Shown here one piece after another: positions 52,835 to 63,106 of a stretch of 64,000 nt of DNA (position 1 is the first letter of the stretch; each line of letters starts with the position of its first letter). Location of the stretch: assembly GCA_030123605.1 (NCBI GenBank), contig CP126123.1, positions 4,245,237-4,309,236 of the forward strand, given 5' to 3'. A program made the position numbers and the translations under genes. This DNA comes from Nitrospira sp. (GTDB lineage Bacteria; Nitrospirota; Nitrospiria; Nitrospirales; Nitrospiraceae). The notes beneath the pieces are model-generated. The model ran no database searches. It was not told the DNA's origin and saw only the letters and a program-made list of their open reading frames with translations.

Positions 52835-53661
52835 TCACCGGTTCTCACGGACAGCTGGGGACGGATCTTCGGCAACTGTTGCCGGGCCATCAGCTGACGA
52901 CGCTCGATCTGCCGGCGTTCGACCTCACGAAGCCGGATTGTGCCCAGGCGATCGTCGAGGCGAAGCCCGAGGCGGTGATTCACGCCGGCGCCTATACGGA
53001 TGTGGACGGTGCGGAACGTGATCCGAGTGTGGCCATGGCTGTGAATGCCGACGGAACCGAACGGGTGGCCCGCGCCGCAGCTCACGTCGGCGCCCGGCTA
53101 ATTTGCATTTCCACCGATTACGTGTTCGACGGGCGTGGTACCCGTCCCTATGTCGAAACCGACCCGACCAATCCCGTCAACGCCTACGGCCGGTCGAAAC
53201 TGGCCGGCGAACAGCGAGCGTTGGCCTGCTGTGAGAATACCTTGGTCGTGCGCACCGCCTGGCTCTACGGCCGGCAAGGCAAGAATTTCGTGAAGACCAT
53301 GTTGCAGTTGGCGGCCGAACGACCCTGCTTGAAGGTCGTGGCGGATCAGCGCGGCTGTCCGACCTCGGCCGAAGACCTCGCCCGCATGATCGGCCGGCTC
53401 GTGGCGCATCCGGTGCAGGGGATTGTGCATGTGACGAATGAGGGGCACTGTACCTGGCACGAGTTCGCCTCGGAAATCATCCGCTTGTCCGGGCATCTGG
53501 TTCCCGTCGAGCCGATCACGACGGCGGACATGCCAAGACCGGCAACACGTCCGGCCTATTCCGTCCTGTCGCTGGATCGCCTCCACCATCTCGGGTTCAG
53601 CATGCCGTCCTGGCAGGATGGAGTGCAGCGGTTTGTGAAGGCCCTGTCGGCGGCCGCATAA
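52822..53661 (+). CDS. rmlD: dTDP-4-dehydrorhamnose reductase
   Basis: Reduces dTDP-4-keto-L-rhamnose to dTDP-L-rhamnose; 279 residues. RIVITGSHGQLGTDLRQLL is the cofactor loop; AVIHAGAYTDVDGAERDP, LICISTDYVFDGRGTRPYVETD, NAYGRSKLAGEQ (YxxxK) and VVRTAWLYGRQGKNFV are diagnostic. GTG 52822 is used, with AAGGGGA just upstream and overlap with the rmlB end; upstream ATG starts would lie inside rmlB in another frame. Its presence commits the operon to rhamnose or a related 4-hydroxy sugar, although rmlC is missing from the neighbourhood. Confidence 0.94.
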   Translation: MRIVITGSHGQLGTDLRQLLPGHQLTTLDLPAFDLTKPDCAQAIVEAKPEAVIHAGAYTDVDGAERDPSVAMAVNADGTERVARAAAHVGARLICISTDYVFDGRGTRPYVETDPTNPVNAYGRSKLAGEQRALACCENTLVVRTAWLYGRQGKNFVKTMLQLAAERPCLKVVADQRGCPTSAEDLARMIGRLVAHPVQGIVHVTNEGHCTWHEFASEIIRLSGHLVPVEPITTADMPRPATRPAYSVLSLDRLHHLGFSMPSWQDGVQRFVKALSAAA

Positions 53662-53703
53662 GCGCGGCAGGAGGGGTCGGTCCACCATCGAGGAGGGTCG
53701 GTG

Positions 53704-54726
53704 ATGAAGCGGGCCTTGATTACCGGCATCACGGGACAGGACGGCTCCTACCTGGCGGAATTCCTGTTGGAACGCGGCTATGAGGTGCACGGGATCATCC
53801 GCCGTGTCGCCATGGAAGATCCGGAACACCGGCTTTGGAGAGTCGCTCACCTGCGAGAGCGCCTTCACCTCCATGCGGCTTCTCTGGAAAGCCTACCGAG
53901 TCTCTACCGTGTGCTCCAGGTCGTCGGTCCCGACGAGTGCTACCACCTCGGTGCCCAGAGCTTCGTGGCCTATTCGTTCGAGGATGAATTCTCGACGCTC
54001 AACGCCAATATCAACGGCACGCACCATATGCTCGCCGCCGTGCGCGATGTGGTCCCCCGCTGTCGGTTTTATTTCGCCGCTTCCAGTGAAATGTTCGGCA
54101 AGGTCGCCGAGGCGCCCCAGTCGGAGCGGACGCCCTTTCACCCCCGGTCCGCCTATGGGATTTCGAAGGTCGCCGGATTCGATCTCACGAGAAATTACCG
54201 GGAGGCCTACGATCTTTTTGCCTGCTCCGGGATTCTGTACAACCATGAGTCGCCGCGGCGTGGCTATGAGTTCGTCACGAGAAAAATCACCTCGCACGCG
54301 GCCCGCATCAAGCTCGGGCTGGCGAAGGAGGTACGGCTGGGGAACCTCGATGCCAAGCGCGATTGGGGGCATGCGCGGGAGTATGTGAAGGCGATGTGGT
54401 CGATGCTGCAGCAGGATGTGCCGGACGACTATGTCATCGCCACGGGGGAGCAACATACGGTGCGGGAGTTTGCGGAGGCGGCATTCAAGCGTCTCGGCTT
54501 GGACTATCGTCGGTATGTCAAGGTCGATCAGCAGTTCCTCCGTCCGGCCGAGGTGGAGACCCTGCTCGGTGATGCGTCGAAAGCCCGTACACGGTTGAAC
54601 TGGTCCTATCAGGTCACCTTCGACGATCTCGTCCATGAGATGGTCGATGCGGATCTCCGCTGGCTGGAATCTCGCCGAACATCGTCTTCTCGTTATCGTC
54701 GGGCGGACGGCAAACGCGCCGCCTGA
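53704..54726 (+). CDS. GDP-mannose 4,6-dehydratase family protein (first paralogue)
   Basis: 340 residues of the Gmd group in the extended SDR family. [33 protein letters not shown] is the Gmd N-terminus; HLGAQSFVAYSFEDE, FYFAASSEMFGKVAEAPQSE, SAYGISKVAGFDLTRNYREAY and ESPRRGYEFVTRKI follow. The catalytic pattern S-E-M..Y-x3-K is kept. It is clearly related to, but different from, the gmd at 56.4 kb: QSFV for QSHV and AYGISK for PYGAAK. It may therefore make a distinct GDP-6-deoxy-4-keto sugar or work with another partner. ATG 53704 follows a GTG and GGAGGG. A C-terminal tail of 15 basic residues is not conserved. Confidence 0.85.
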   Translation: MKRALITGITGQDGSYLAEFLLERGYEVHGIIRRVAMEDPEHRLWRVAHLRERLHLHAASLESLPSLYRVLQVVGPDECYHLGAQSFVAYSFEDEFSTLNANINGTHHMLAAVRDVVPRCRFYFAASSEMFGKVAEAPQSERTPFHPRSAYGISKVAGFDLTRNYREAYDLFACSGILYNHESPRRGYEFVTRKITSHAARIKLGLAKEVRLGNLDAKRDWGHAREYVKAMWSMLQQDVPDDYVIATGEQHTVREFAEAAFKRLGLDYRRYVKVDQQFLRPAEVETLLGDASKARTRLNWSYQVTFDDLVHEMVDADLRWLESRRTSSSRYRRADGKRAA

Positions 54727-54794
54727 CGTCGCAACAGCCTGTGCCGGGATCTGTCGGCTCCTTCCTTCCACGTCATGCCATCGAGTCCTATTCC

Positions 54795-54823
54795 TTGTGG
54801 CCTCACCATAATTCCTCTATACT
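54795..54823 (+). promoter_or_regulatory. Sigma70-type promoter before the O-antigen ligase/polymerase gene
   Basis: TTGTGG (54795-54800) and TATACT (54818-54823) are separated by 17 bp in an AT-rich patch between two genes. Transcription would begin near 54830, about 75 nt before the ATG at 54906. Confidence 0.5.
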
Positions 54824-54905
54824 GCCGTCTTCCGGAACCCCGTGTCGGCCCTACTTTTTTTTCACAGGCTTCTTTCTGTCTAGGTGAGACGCGACGTCTG
54901 ATTCG

Positions 54906-56216
54906 ATGAATGTTCCGATTGCGTCACACACCGGTTCTGTCGGCCTGTCGGCTCAAGCAGATGCGAGACGCGTTCCAGGGCAGGCACTCTTCTGGGCATT
55001 CCAGAGTTACGTGCTGATCGCTGTCGCCTGCTCAAGCTTCTTTCCGGTCCTGTTCCGTTATCAAGAACACGCGGTCATCATCCTGTCCGTGCTCTGCTTG
55101 GGCATGTGCTGGCTGGAGAAGACCAATCCCTGGATCAAAACCCCCTTGGACCTCCCTCTGGTCTTCTTCATTACTTGGGTGCTCTGCACCGTTCCCTTTG
55201 CGATCGATCCCTCGTACAGTTTTGCCGAGTGGAAAAAGTTTGTCGCCCAGGTCCTGGTCTTGTATTGGTCTATGCTGGTCCTGCATCGATGTGGCCGAGA
55301 GAGGCTGCCGCAGCAGATCCTCTATTCGCTGGTTCTGGGTGGTGCGGTGCTCGCCCTCTATGCCGTCGTGGAATTTCTCGGCAAAGGCGGGACCTGGAAG
55401 GATCGCTTCATTCGGGCGCAGGCCTTCGGGTCGGACTACAACTGGCTCAGCACCTATATGGTCATGACGATTCCCGTAACCGGAAGTCTCGTTGTGATGT
55501 GTCGCAAGGCCTGGGTTCGTGGAACCCAGTTGGCGGCCCTTGCCCTGACCGTCGCAGCGCAACTGTTTTCCTATACCCGCGGAGGCTGGCTGGGCCATGC
55601 GGGTCAAGGGGTGACGCTTGCGTTGATCGTCGGCGGACGGCGCCTTGCCTTCGCCGTTTTGGGCCTGTTGGCTATGGTCGGAGCGGGATTGCTGCTGGTG
55701 TCCCAAGCAGGGTTTCAGACCGATACGGTGGCGGCCAAGACCGTCGATACCAGGTTGGCGGTGTGGTCCATCGGATTGCGGGAGGTGGCGAGCCATCCTC
55801 TCGTGGGAATCGGGTATGGGAACAATTCCTTTATCAAGAAGTTTCCTGAATATTCCGTGGAGGGACAAGCAGGGATTCCTGAACGTGAACAAGTGATTCC
55901 TTCCATGCACAGCGCCTTTCTCATGGTGGCGGTCGGCAGCGGCCTTCCCGCGTTTGTATGCCTCGTCTGGATTTTCATCGCTCTCCTGCGGCGGCTCCTT
56001 CCGCTTCCTTGGGTCCCCGAACGGGGCGATGCGTTCACTGTGATGGCGGTCGGCATCGGACTGGCGGTGATCGGGTTCGGGGTGCGAAACTGCTTCGACT
56101 ATATGTTCATGGGCAGCCTGGCGCATGTATTCTGGCTGTTGGCGGCCGTGGGGATGACCGTGACCAGTCCCGGTTGGCGGCGGTTCGCGACAGAGAGCGG
56201 ACGGATAGATCGGTAG
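54906..56216 (+). CDS. O-antigen ligase/polymerase family membrane protein (Wzy_C/WaaL-like)
   Basis: 436 residues with about 11 hydrophobic segments. The large periplasmic loop holds the conserved stretch REVASHPLVGIGYGNNSFIKKFPEY, followed by PSMHSAFLMVAVGSGLPAFVCLVWIFI, which is the pattern of the O-antigen ligase family (PF04932). Such proteins either join finished O-antigen to the lipid A core or polymerise repeat units, and the two uses cannot be told apart by eye. RYTRGGW-type basic sites are visible as FSYTRGGWLGH. The gene stands alone between the two Gmd paralogues with non-coding gaps of 179 and 194 bp, and has its own likely promoter. Confidence 0.8.
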   Translation: MNVPIASHTGSVGLSAQADARRVPGQALFWAFQSYVLIAVACSSFFPVLFRYQEHAVIILSVLCLGMCWLEKTNPWIKTPLDLPLVFFITWVLCTVPFAIDPSYSFAEWKKFVAQVLVLYWSMLVLHRCGRERLPQQILYSLVLGGAVLALYAVVEFLGKGGTWKDRFIRAQAFGSDYNWLSTYMVMTIPVTGSLVVMCRKAWVRGTQLAALALTVAAQLFSYTRGGWLGHAGQGVTLALIVGGRRLAFAVLGLLAMVGAGLLLVSQAGFQTDTVAAKTVDTRLAVWSIGLREVASHPLVGIGYGNNSFIKKFPEYSVEGQAGIPEREQVIPSMHSAFLMVAVGSGLPAFVCLVWIFIALLRRLLPLPWVPERGDAFTVMAVGIGLAVIGFGVRNCFDYMFMGSLAHVFWLLAAVGMTVTSPGWRRFATESGRIDR

Positions 56217-56350
56217 GACATATCGTCGGGCTCATAGGTGCCTGCATCGATAATGTCTGTCGAGTGCACCTCAAGGATTGTTCGGAAGAGAGCGGCTTGA
56301 CAGGGCCGTGAAGATCCATCAAAAGTGGACGTGTCGTACGAGGCCCGTGA

Positions 56351-57418
<1,068 letters not shown>

Positions 57419-57421
57419 GAC

Positions 57422-58369
57422 ATGGATCAACATGCGCGCATCTATATAGCCGGACATCAAGGCATGGTGGGGTCGGCGATCGTGCGGACTCTCACGGCCC
57501 GTGGTTACGACAACCTGCTGTTTCGGACCAGCAAGGAATTGGATCTGCGCGACAGCGGCCGGGTTGCGTCGTTTTTTGCGGACACCAAACCGGAATACGT
57601 ATTTCTCGCAGCGGCCAAGGTGGGAGGTATTCTGGCGAACAGCACGTTTCCCGCCGAGTTTATCTATGACAACCTGGCGATTCAAACCAACGTCATTCAT
57701 CAAGCCTACGTGCACGGAGTCAGGAAGCTGCTCCTGTTGGGATCTTCCTGCATCTATCCGCGCGATGCGCCGCAGCCGATGAAGGAAGAATATCTGTTGA
57801 CCGGCCCGCTCGAACCGACCAACGAATGGTATGCCGTTGCCAAGATTGCCGGCATCAAGATGTGTCAGGCCTATCGCCGACAATACGGTTGCGATTTCAT
57901 CGCGGCAATGCCGACCAACCTGTACGGTCCGAACGACAATTTCGATCTGCAGACGGCCCACGTGCTAGCGGCGCTGTTGCGAAAATTTCATGAAGCGAAA
58001 GAAACAAGCATGGTTCCTTCCCTCTGGGGATCCGGTACTCCTCGCCGTGAATTCTTGCACGTGAATGATTGCGCTGCCGGTGCCGTATTTCTGATGCAGT
58101 CCTACTCGGACTCGACGATTGTCAACGTAGGGACTGGAACGGATCTTTCCATTTCCGAGCTTGCTGCGATGGTCGCGGACGTAGTCGGCTACAAAGGAGA
58201 GATCCGTTGGGACCGCACGAAGCCCGATGGCACTCCGCGCAAACTCCTCGATTGTGGTCGGATGCAGGCCCTTGGATGGAATCCGACGATTTCGTTGCGA
58301 GACGGATTGATCGACACGTATACATGGTATACCCGCGTTGTTGTTCCGCAGTCGGCCTCGATTCCGTGA
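57422..58369 (+). CDS. fcl: GDP-L-fucose synthase
   Basis: Epimerises and reduces GDP-4-keto-6-deoxymannose to GDP-L-fucose; 315 residues. RIYIAGHQGMVGSAIVRTL is the cofactor loop; ELDLRDSGRV, VFLAAAKVGGILANSTFPAEFIYDN, LLLLGSSCIYPRDAPQPMKEE, NEWYAVAKIAGIKMCQAYRRQYG (YxxxK) and NLYGPNDNFD are standard. Gmd is directly upstream with a 3-bp gap. The 3' end is followed by 53 bp including an eight-base T run before the next gene, without a clear stem. Confidence 0.94.
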   Translation: MDQHARIYIAGHQGMVGSAIVRTLTARGYDNLLFRTSKELDLRDSGRVASFFADTKPEYVFLAAAKVGGILANSTFPAEFIYDNLAIQTNVIHQAYVHGVRKLLLLGSSCIYPRDAPQPMKEEYLLTGPLEPTNEWYAVAKIAGIKMCQAYRRQYGCDFIAAMPTNLYGPNDNFDLQTAHVLAALLRKFHEAKETSMVPSLWGSGTPRREFLHVNDCAAGAVFLMQSYSDSTIVNVGTGTDLSISELAAMVADVVGYKGEIRWDRTKPDGTPRKLLDCGRMQALGWNPTISLRDGLIDTYTWYTRVVVPQSASIP

Positions 58370-58422
58370 TCGGCGGACGTTCTTCAGTGGGGCGGCGCAT
58401 TTTTTTTCAGGCAGGTCGGGTG

Positions 58423-59109
58423 ATGAAACCGGTCGTTAAAGCGTTCATTCAAGCTCGAATGTCGTCCAGGCGGTACCCGGGCAAGGTGCTCGCTCCCTTT
58501 CGCGGAGAAGCGATGATTCGACACGTCGTGCGCGCGGTCGAGCAGGTCTTTTCTTTCGAGGACATTGTTGTGGTGACGAGTGTCGATGCGTCAGACGATC
58601 CGCTCGTTCGCTACGTCGAATCACTCGGAATGCACATCTATCGAGGCCCGTTGGACAATGTCCTCGCCCGTTTCGTGTCTTGCGTGCGGAATCATCCGTG
58701 TGATTGGATTCTGCGGGTAAACGGTGACAGTCCGTTATTGTTTCCCGGCTTGCTCCGACTCATGGTTCCATACGCCGAACGGTTCGACGGCGACCTCGTG
58801 ACCACGACGTTCCCTCGGTCGTTTCCGAGAGGACAGAATGCCGAACTCATCAGGGTCAGTACCCTGCAGACCGTCGCACGGGAGGAGACCACTCAGGACG
58901 ACCAAGAGCATGTCACCCCGTTCTTTTATCGACAGCCTGCCAGGTTTCGTATCATGAATGTGGAGTCTGGAGACCGGAAACTCGCCGACATTGGTTTGGC
59001 GGTCGATACGATCGAGGATTTGCAACGGCTCGAGCCGTTGTCGGCAGAGGAGCTTCGCCGGTTCAGTCCGCCGATTCTAGGGGCGTGTATCGCCTCATCG
59101 TTGCCATGA
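58423..59109 (+). CDS. SpsF-like cytidylyltransferase (CMP-Kdo/CMP-nonulosonate synthetase family)
   Basis: 228 residues. KAFIQARMSSRRYPGKVLAPFRGEAMIRHVVRAV is the typical start of SpsF and related nucleotidyltransferases; VVVTSVDASDDPLVRYVESLG and LRVNGDSPLLFPGLLRLM (Asp that binds Mg) follow. The family activates acidic sugars as CMP derivatives. With a NeuB-type synthase four genes on, this protein is the only visible candidate for activating the product. The ATG follows GTG and is close to AGGTCGGG, a weak site. A longer open frame upstream lies over fcl and is not real. Confidence 0.82.
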   Translation: MKPVVKAFIQARMSSRRYPGKVLAPFRGEAMIRHVVRAVEQVFSFEDIVVVTSVDASDDPLVRYVESLGMHIYRGPLDNVLARFVSCVRNHPCDWILRVNGDSPLLFPGLLRLMVPYAERFDGDLVTTTFPRSFPRGQNAELIRVSTLQTVAREETTQDDQEHVTPFFYRQPARFRIMNVESGDRKLADIGLAVDTIEDLQRLEPLSAEELRRFSPPILGACIASSLP

Positions 59110-59142
59110 TTCAAGCGTCGGAAACAGAAGGATATGATACCC

Positions 59143-60321
59143 ATGAGTGATACGTTGCATATTCCGTTCGCCCGCCCGTGGATTACGGACGAGGATCGAC
59201 AGGCAGTCCTTGAGGTGCTCAACGGACACATCCTGACCCATGGCCCTCAATGCAAGTCCTTCGAGCAGGAATTCGCTGCGTTCCTGGGGAAGGATGCCCA
59301 TTGTGTATCGGTGAGTTCGTGCATGGCGGCCCTGCATCTCTCATACCTCCATTTCGGCATTGGACCAGGAGATGATGTCATCGTGCCCGCGCAAACCCAT
59401 GCGGCGACCGCTCATGCCGTTGAGTGGGTCGGAGCCACTCCGGTGTTCGTCGATTGTGATTCGCGAACGGGGAATCTGACCGCGTCGGCGATTGCCGCCG
59501 CGCTGACCCCCCGGACCAAGGCGATCTCGGTCGTTCATTTTGCGGGGATTCCATGCGACATGCCGCCCATTGTCGATCTCGCGCGACGGCATGGTCTCAG
59601 AATTATCGAGGATTGTGCGATTGCACTGGGGGCTCGACATCAGGGACGCCATGTCGGACTGTTCGGGGATGCCGGCTGTTTCTCGTTTTACCCGGTCAAA
59701 CACATGACGACGGGTGAAGGAGGCATGTTCGTCAGCCGTCACGAAGACGTATCTCAGGCGGTTGCCAAGCTACGGGCTTTCGGCGTTGATCGGACTCACA
59801 GTGAGCGGACCTTGCCCGGCATGTACGATGTACCGAGTCTCGGGCTGAATTACCGGATGAGTGAGATTCAGGCTGCCCTGGGTCGTTCTCAGCTTCGACG
59901 GATGAACGACGTGATGGCCCGACGTGCCTCGCAGTTCGATCGCTATCGAAAATTGCTGGGTGATCTGCCGCAGGTCCGACTCATCGCTACCGATGCCGCC
60001 GAGGCATGCGTAAGTCACTATTGCGCGAGCGTCGTATTCGAGGGAGAATACGGCGCCAAACGAAACGAGGTGGTGGCAGGCCTCAATACGGCGGGTATCG
60101 GGACCAGTATCTATTATCCGCAGCCGGTTCCACGCATGACCTACTATCAAAAGAAATACGGATCCACATCCGGCCGATACAGGCAGGCAGAATACCTCAG
60201 CGACTGTTCCGTCGCACTGCCGCTCGGAATGCATCTGGCGGAGGGAGATGTCGACAGAATCGTCGCCATGCTGGAGCACTGCTTGAAATCGGCTGTCGGT
60301 GAGAAAGGACACACACAGTGA
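59143..60321 (+). CDS. DegT/DnrJ/EryC1/StrS-family sugar aminotransferase
   Basis: A PLP enzyme that transaminates a keto-sugar nucleotide; 392 residues. The N-terminus HIPFARPWITDEDRQAVLEVL, the PLP contacts in SSCMAALHLSYL and IIEDCAIALGARHQGRHVG, and the Schiff-base lysine Lys186 in SFYPVKHMTTGEGGM are conserved. LNYRMSEIQAALGRSQL follows, with the C-terminal YYPQPVPRM. ATG 59143 has AGAAGGA ten bases upstream; ATG 59134 is one base from that site and less likely. The next gene overlaps by 4 bp. Sequence does not specify which keto sugar is used. Confidence 0.92.
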   Translation: MSDTLHIPFARPWITDEDRQAVLEVLNGHILTHGPQCKSFEQEFAAFLGKDAHCVSVSSCMAALHLSYLHFGIGPGDDVIVPAQTHAATAHAVEWVGATPVFVDCDSRTGNLTASAIAAALTPRTKAISVVHFAGIPCDMPPIVDLARRHGLRIIEDCAIALGARHQGRHVGLFGDAGCFSFYPVKHMTTGEGGMFVSRHEDVSQAVAKLRAFGVDRTHSERTLPGMYDVPSLGLNYRMSEIQAALGRSQLRRMNDVMARRASQFDRYRKLLGDLPQVRLIATDAAEACVSHYCASVVFEGEYGAKRNEVVAGLNTAGIGTSIYYPQPVPRMTYYQKKYGSTSGRYRQAEYLSDCSVALPLGMHLAEGDVDRIVAMLEHCLKSAVGEKGHTQ

Positions 60322-61364
60322 TCGAACTCCAAGGACGGAGGATTGCGCTCATCGGAGGTGCCGGGTTTATCGGTCATAACCTTGCGTTGACTCTGGCTCA
60401 ACTGGGTGCCGATGTTCACGCCGTGGACAGTCTGCAGGTGAACAACCTGGGCGCATTCTCGAATGTGCACGACGACGCGAACAAAGCGCTCTATCTTCAC
60501 TTCATTCACGACCGGTTACGCCTGTTACAGGAGGCGACCATTCCCCTTCATGTGGTCGATGCGCGGGACTATCATGTTCTCTCCCGTTGTCTCAATGAAA
60601 TCAAGCCCGATACGGTCGTGCAGTTGGCGGCCATCGCCCATGCGAATCGTGCCAACAAGGATCCGTACAGCACCTTCGATCACAGTTTGCGAACATTGGA
60701 AAACGCGCTGGATTGCGCACGGGGTCTGGATGCCCGTTTCATCTACTTCTCCTCCTCGATGGTGTATGGAAATTTCGACGGAGAAGCCGTCACCGAGGAA
60801 CGGCGCTGTGAGCCGTTAGGGATTTATGGCGCATTGAAGTATGGAGGAGAGAAGCTCGTTATTGCGTACAACCAGGTCTTCGGTCTTTCGTACACGATTG
60901 TCAGACCATCGGCATTGTACGGGGAACGGTGTGTCAGTCGGCGGGTAGGTCAGGCCTTTATCGAGAACAGCTTGAGGGGAATTCCTCTGACAGTCAATGG
61001 CGATGGAAGCGATGGACTCGATTTCACCTATGTGGAAGATCTTGTCCAAGGACTGGTGCTTTGCATCGTCAAGGGGGAGGCTCACAACCAGATCTTCAAC
61101 CTGACCTACGGCGGGGCGCGCACCTTGAAACAGATGATTGCCCTGATACAGGAGCATTTTCCATCGGCGGAGGTTCGATTCCAACCTCGGGATGTCTTGA
61201 TGCCGGAACGAGGTACGCTTTCGATAGAAAAGGCCAAAACGTTGTTGGGGTATAAACCGGCCTTTCCGTTGGAGAGGGGATTTGCGAAGTATATTCAGTG
61301 GTACAAGGAACTCGCGAGGCGGCATCAAAAGTTCTTCAGTCCGTCCCGACAGCGATCAGCGTAG
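60318..61364 (+). CDS. NAD-dependent sugar epimerase/dehydratase (extended SDR)
   Basis: 348 residues. RIALIGGAGFIGHNLALTLAQLG is the cofactor loop; DTVVQLAAIAHANRANKDPY, FIYFSSSMVYGNF (catalytic Ser) and GIYGALKYGGEKLVIAYN (YxxxK) follow, with VRPSALYGERCVSRRVGQAF and a C-terminal substrate domain. The family covers 4-epimerases, 4,6- and 5,6-dehydratases, and the substrate is not readable from sequence. Its placement between the aminotransferase and a NeuB-family synthase, overlapping the former by 4 bp, puts it in the amino-sugar pathway. No 4,6-dehydratase of the FlaA1/PseB type was recognised here, so this enzyme may do a first or second step. Confidence 0.84.
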   Translation: MIELQGRRIALIGGAGFIGHNLALTLAQLGADVHAVDSLQVNNLGAFSNVHDDANKALYLHFIHDRLRLLQEATIPLHVVDARDYHVLSRCLNEIKPDTVVQLAAIAHANRANKDPYSTFDHSLRTLENALDCARGLDARFIYFSSSMVYGNFDGEAVTEERRCEPLGIYGALKYGGEKLVIAYNQVFGLSYTIVRPSALYGERCVSRRVGQAFIENSLRGIPLTVNGDGSDGLDFTYVEDLVQGLVLCIVKGEAHNQIFNLTYGGARTLKQMIALIQEHFPSAEVRFQPRDVLMPERGTLSIEKAKTLLGYKPAFPLERGFAKYIQWYKELARRHQKFFSPSRQRSA

Positions 61365-61379
61365 GGGGGACAACCACCG

Positions 61380-62390
61380 TTGAAATTATTTGGAAAAAAT
61401 CTCGATGATACGGTGGCGGTTGTAGCCGAAATCGGTCTCAATCACGAAGGGAATGAAGCGGTCGCCGAACGACTGATCACCCTTGCCGCACAGGCCGGTG
61501 CGGACGCCGTAAAGCTGCAAACATTTACTCCTGAACGGTACGCCTCCGCGTCAGATCCCCATCGACTCGCTCGGATGATCCGGTTCAGTCTGTCGAAGGA
61601 CGCCCACCTCAGGCTGGCAACACATGCCGCCAGAGTGGGCATTCCATTGTTTTCGACGGCTCTTACCGAAGATGTGGTTGACTTCTTGGGGCAGTGGTGT
61701 CCGAGCCTAAAGATCGCCAGTGGAGATTTGACCTTTGAGCCGGTCATACGCGCGGCGATTCGTACCGGAAAGCCTGTGATCCTATCGACCGGAAACGGCA
61801 CGATCGAGGAAATCGATCAAGCGTTGAAATGGTGTGAGAGCGAACTGGATTCCGGTACGCTCAACGATCGTCTGGTGCTGATGCATTGTGTTGCGGCGTA
61901 CCCGACTCCTATCGAGCAAGCGAACGTTCTCAGCGTGCCGTTCCTTAAACAACGATATGGATTGACGACAGGGTACTCGAATCATGTGATCGGTTCGGAG
62001 GCTGTCCTTGCGGCAGTGGCGGTCGGCGCCCAACTCATCGAGGTTCATGTTACCGACAAGCGGGAGGGACGGGAGTTCCGCGATCATGCACTCTCATTCG
62101 AGCCGTCCGAGCTAGCAGAGCTGGTGCAACGTGTCGGGAGAGTGAGGGTGAGTCTGGGCCGGGCAAGGAAAGAGATACAGGCCTGCGAATTTCCGTTGCG
62201 CGAGGTCATCCGTAAGGGGGTCGTTGCAGCGAGAGAATTGGCGGCGGAGACGGTGCTCTCGGCGGGCGATCTGATGTGGGCTCGTCCCGCAACGGGCGTC
62301 AAGGCTGCCGAGTTGTCGTCCCTGATAGGAAAACGTCTCCTGCGTCCGCTCAAGCGCGGAGAGCAGATTACGTGGAACGAGGTGTGTTAA
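61380..62390 (+). CDS. NeuB-family nonulosonic acid synthase (SpsE-like) with SAF domain
   Basis: Condenses phosphoenolpyruvate with an aldose to give a nine-carbon acid; 336 residues. VAEIGLNHEGNEAVAERLI, AVKLQTFTPERYA, LFSTALTE, LKIASGDL, VILSTGNGT, MHCVAAYPTP and TTGYSNHVIGSEA are the barrel motifs. A C-terminal SAF (antifreeze-like) domain begins near residue 275 (RKGVVAARELAAETVL). A common E-K-H block after the barrel appears here as LIEVHVTDKREGREFRDHALSFEP, with Val in place of Lys. TTG 61380 is the only start near AGGGGGGA; no ATG is available before the fold. The exact product (sialic, legionaminic, pseudaminic or other) is unknown. Confidence 0.85.
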   Translation: MKLFGKNLDDTVAVVAEIGLNHEGNEAVAERLITLAAQAGADAVKLQTFTPERYASASDPHRLARMIRFSLSKDAHLRLATHAARVGIPLFSTALTEDVVDFLGQWCPSLKIASGDLTFEPVIRAAIRTGKPVILSTGNGTIEEIDQALKWCESELDSGTLNDRLVLMHCVAAYPTPIEQANVLSVPFLKQRYGLTTGYSNHVIGSEAVLAAVAVGAQLIEVHVTDKREGREFRDHALSFEPSELAELVQRVGRVRVSLGRARKEIQACEFPLREVIRKGVVAARELAAETVLSAGDLMWARPATGVKAAELSSLIGKRLLRPLKRGEQITWNEVC

Positions 62391-62392
62391 CG

Positions 62393-63106
62393 ATGCGAGT
62401 GCTCGTCCTGACGACGGATACGCTGCATCACGCATACTTTGTACGGGAACTCGTTTCTCAGGTGTCTCGGCTGCACGTCATTCTTGAAACAACCGGCGTC
62501 AAACCTACTTTTGACGTCGCTCATCCATTCGAATCGTTACGAGATCAATATGAACGTGATGTGTGGTTTAAAGGAAATGAGCCATCGATTCGGGAGTTCG
62601 CAGAGACAACGATTTGCCCGAACGTGAATGCTTCCGACGTCGTCGCGGCTGCAAAGGGGTTCTCACCTGAGATCACGGTTGCCTTCGGCATTCGCAAGGC
62701 CGAGCCTGCTCTGATCAGGGCTGCCGGACCTCGAGTCGTAAATCTGCATGGCGGAGATCCGGAATTTTATCGAGGGTTGGACAGCCAGCTCTGGGCGATC
62801 TACCACAACGATTTCAAGAATGTGGTGACGACCCTGCATGTCCTCAACGAAACGCTCGACGATGGCCCGATCATCGGCGTACGGCCTGTCGCGCTCTGTC
62901 GGGGCATGGGTCTGCATCAATTGAGACATCGCAACACCGAGTCGGCTTTCGAACTTACGCGGACGGCCTTGGACGAATTGAAACGGACAGGCGACGTGGC
63001 CAGTCGTAAACAACGTCAAATCGGGCGATACTATTCTTTCATGCCGTCGGTATTAAAGGATCTATGCGTGAAACGGTTCGAGAGGCATTGCGCACAATTG
63101 GAATGA
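62393..63106 (+). CDS. Formyltransferase-family protein (formyl-THF dependent sugar N-formyltransferase candidate)
   Basis: 237 residues. The GART-type formyltransferase fold is suggested by PEITVAFGIRKAEPALIRAAGPRVVNLHGGDPEFYRGLDSQLWAIYHNDFKNVVTTLHVLNETLDDGPII. It includes the VNLHGG, YRGLDSQLWAI and DDGPI blocks where Met-tRNA formyltransferases have N-x-H-x-S-LLP-x-x-RG and D-x-G. The usual Asn before His-Gly is kept as VNLHGG. Lack of the tRNA-binding C-terminal domain points to a small-molecule acceptor, most likely an amino sugar from the neighbouring aminotransferase. ATG 62393 overlaps nothing and has no strong ribosome site; GAGGTG is seen upstream. The polysaccharide deacetylase starts inside its stop (ATGA). 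Confidence 0.78.
   Translation: MRVLVLTTDTLHHAYFVRELVSQVSRLHVILETTGVKPTFDVAHPFESLRDQYERDVWFKGNEPSIREFAETTICPNVNASDVVAAAKGFSPEITVAFGIRKAEPALIRAAGPRVVNLHGGDPEFYRGLDSQLWAIYHNDFKNVVTTLHVLNETLDDGPIIGVRPVALCRGMGLHQLRHRNTESAFELTRTALDELKRTGDVASRKQRQIGRYYSFMPSVLKDLCVKRFERHCAQLE

Noticed and set aside
56290-56330. TTGACA upstream of gmd as a promoter
   Set aside because: No acceptable -10 box lies 15-19 bp downstream.
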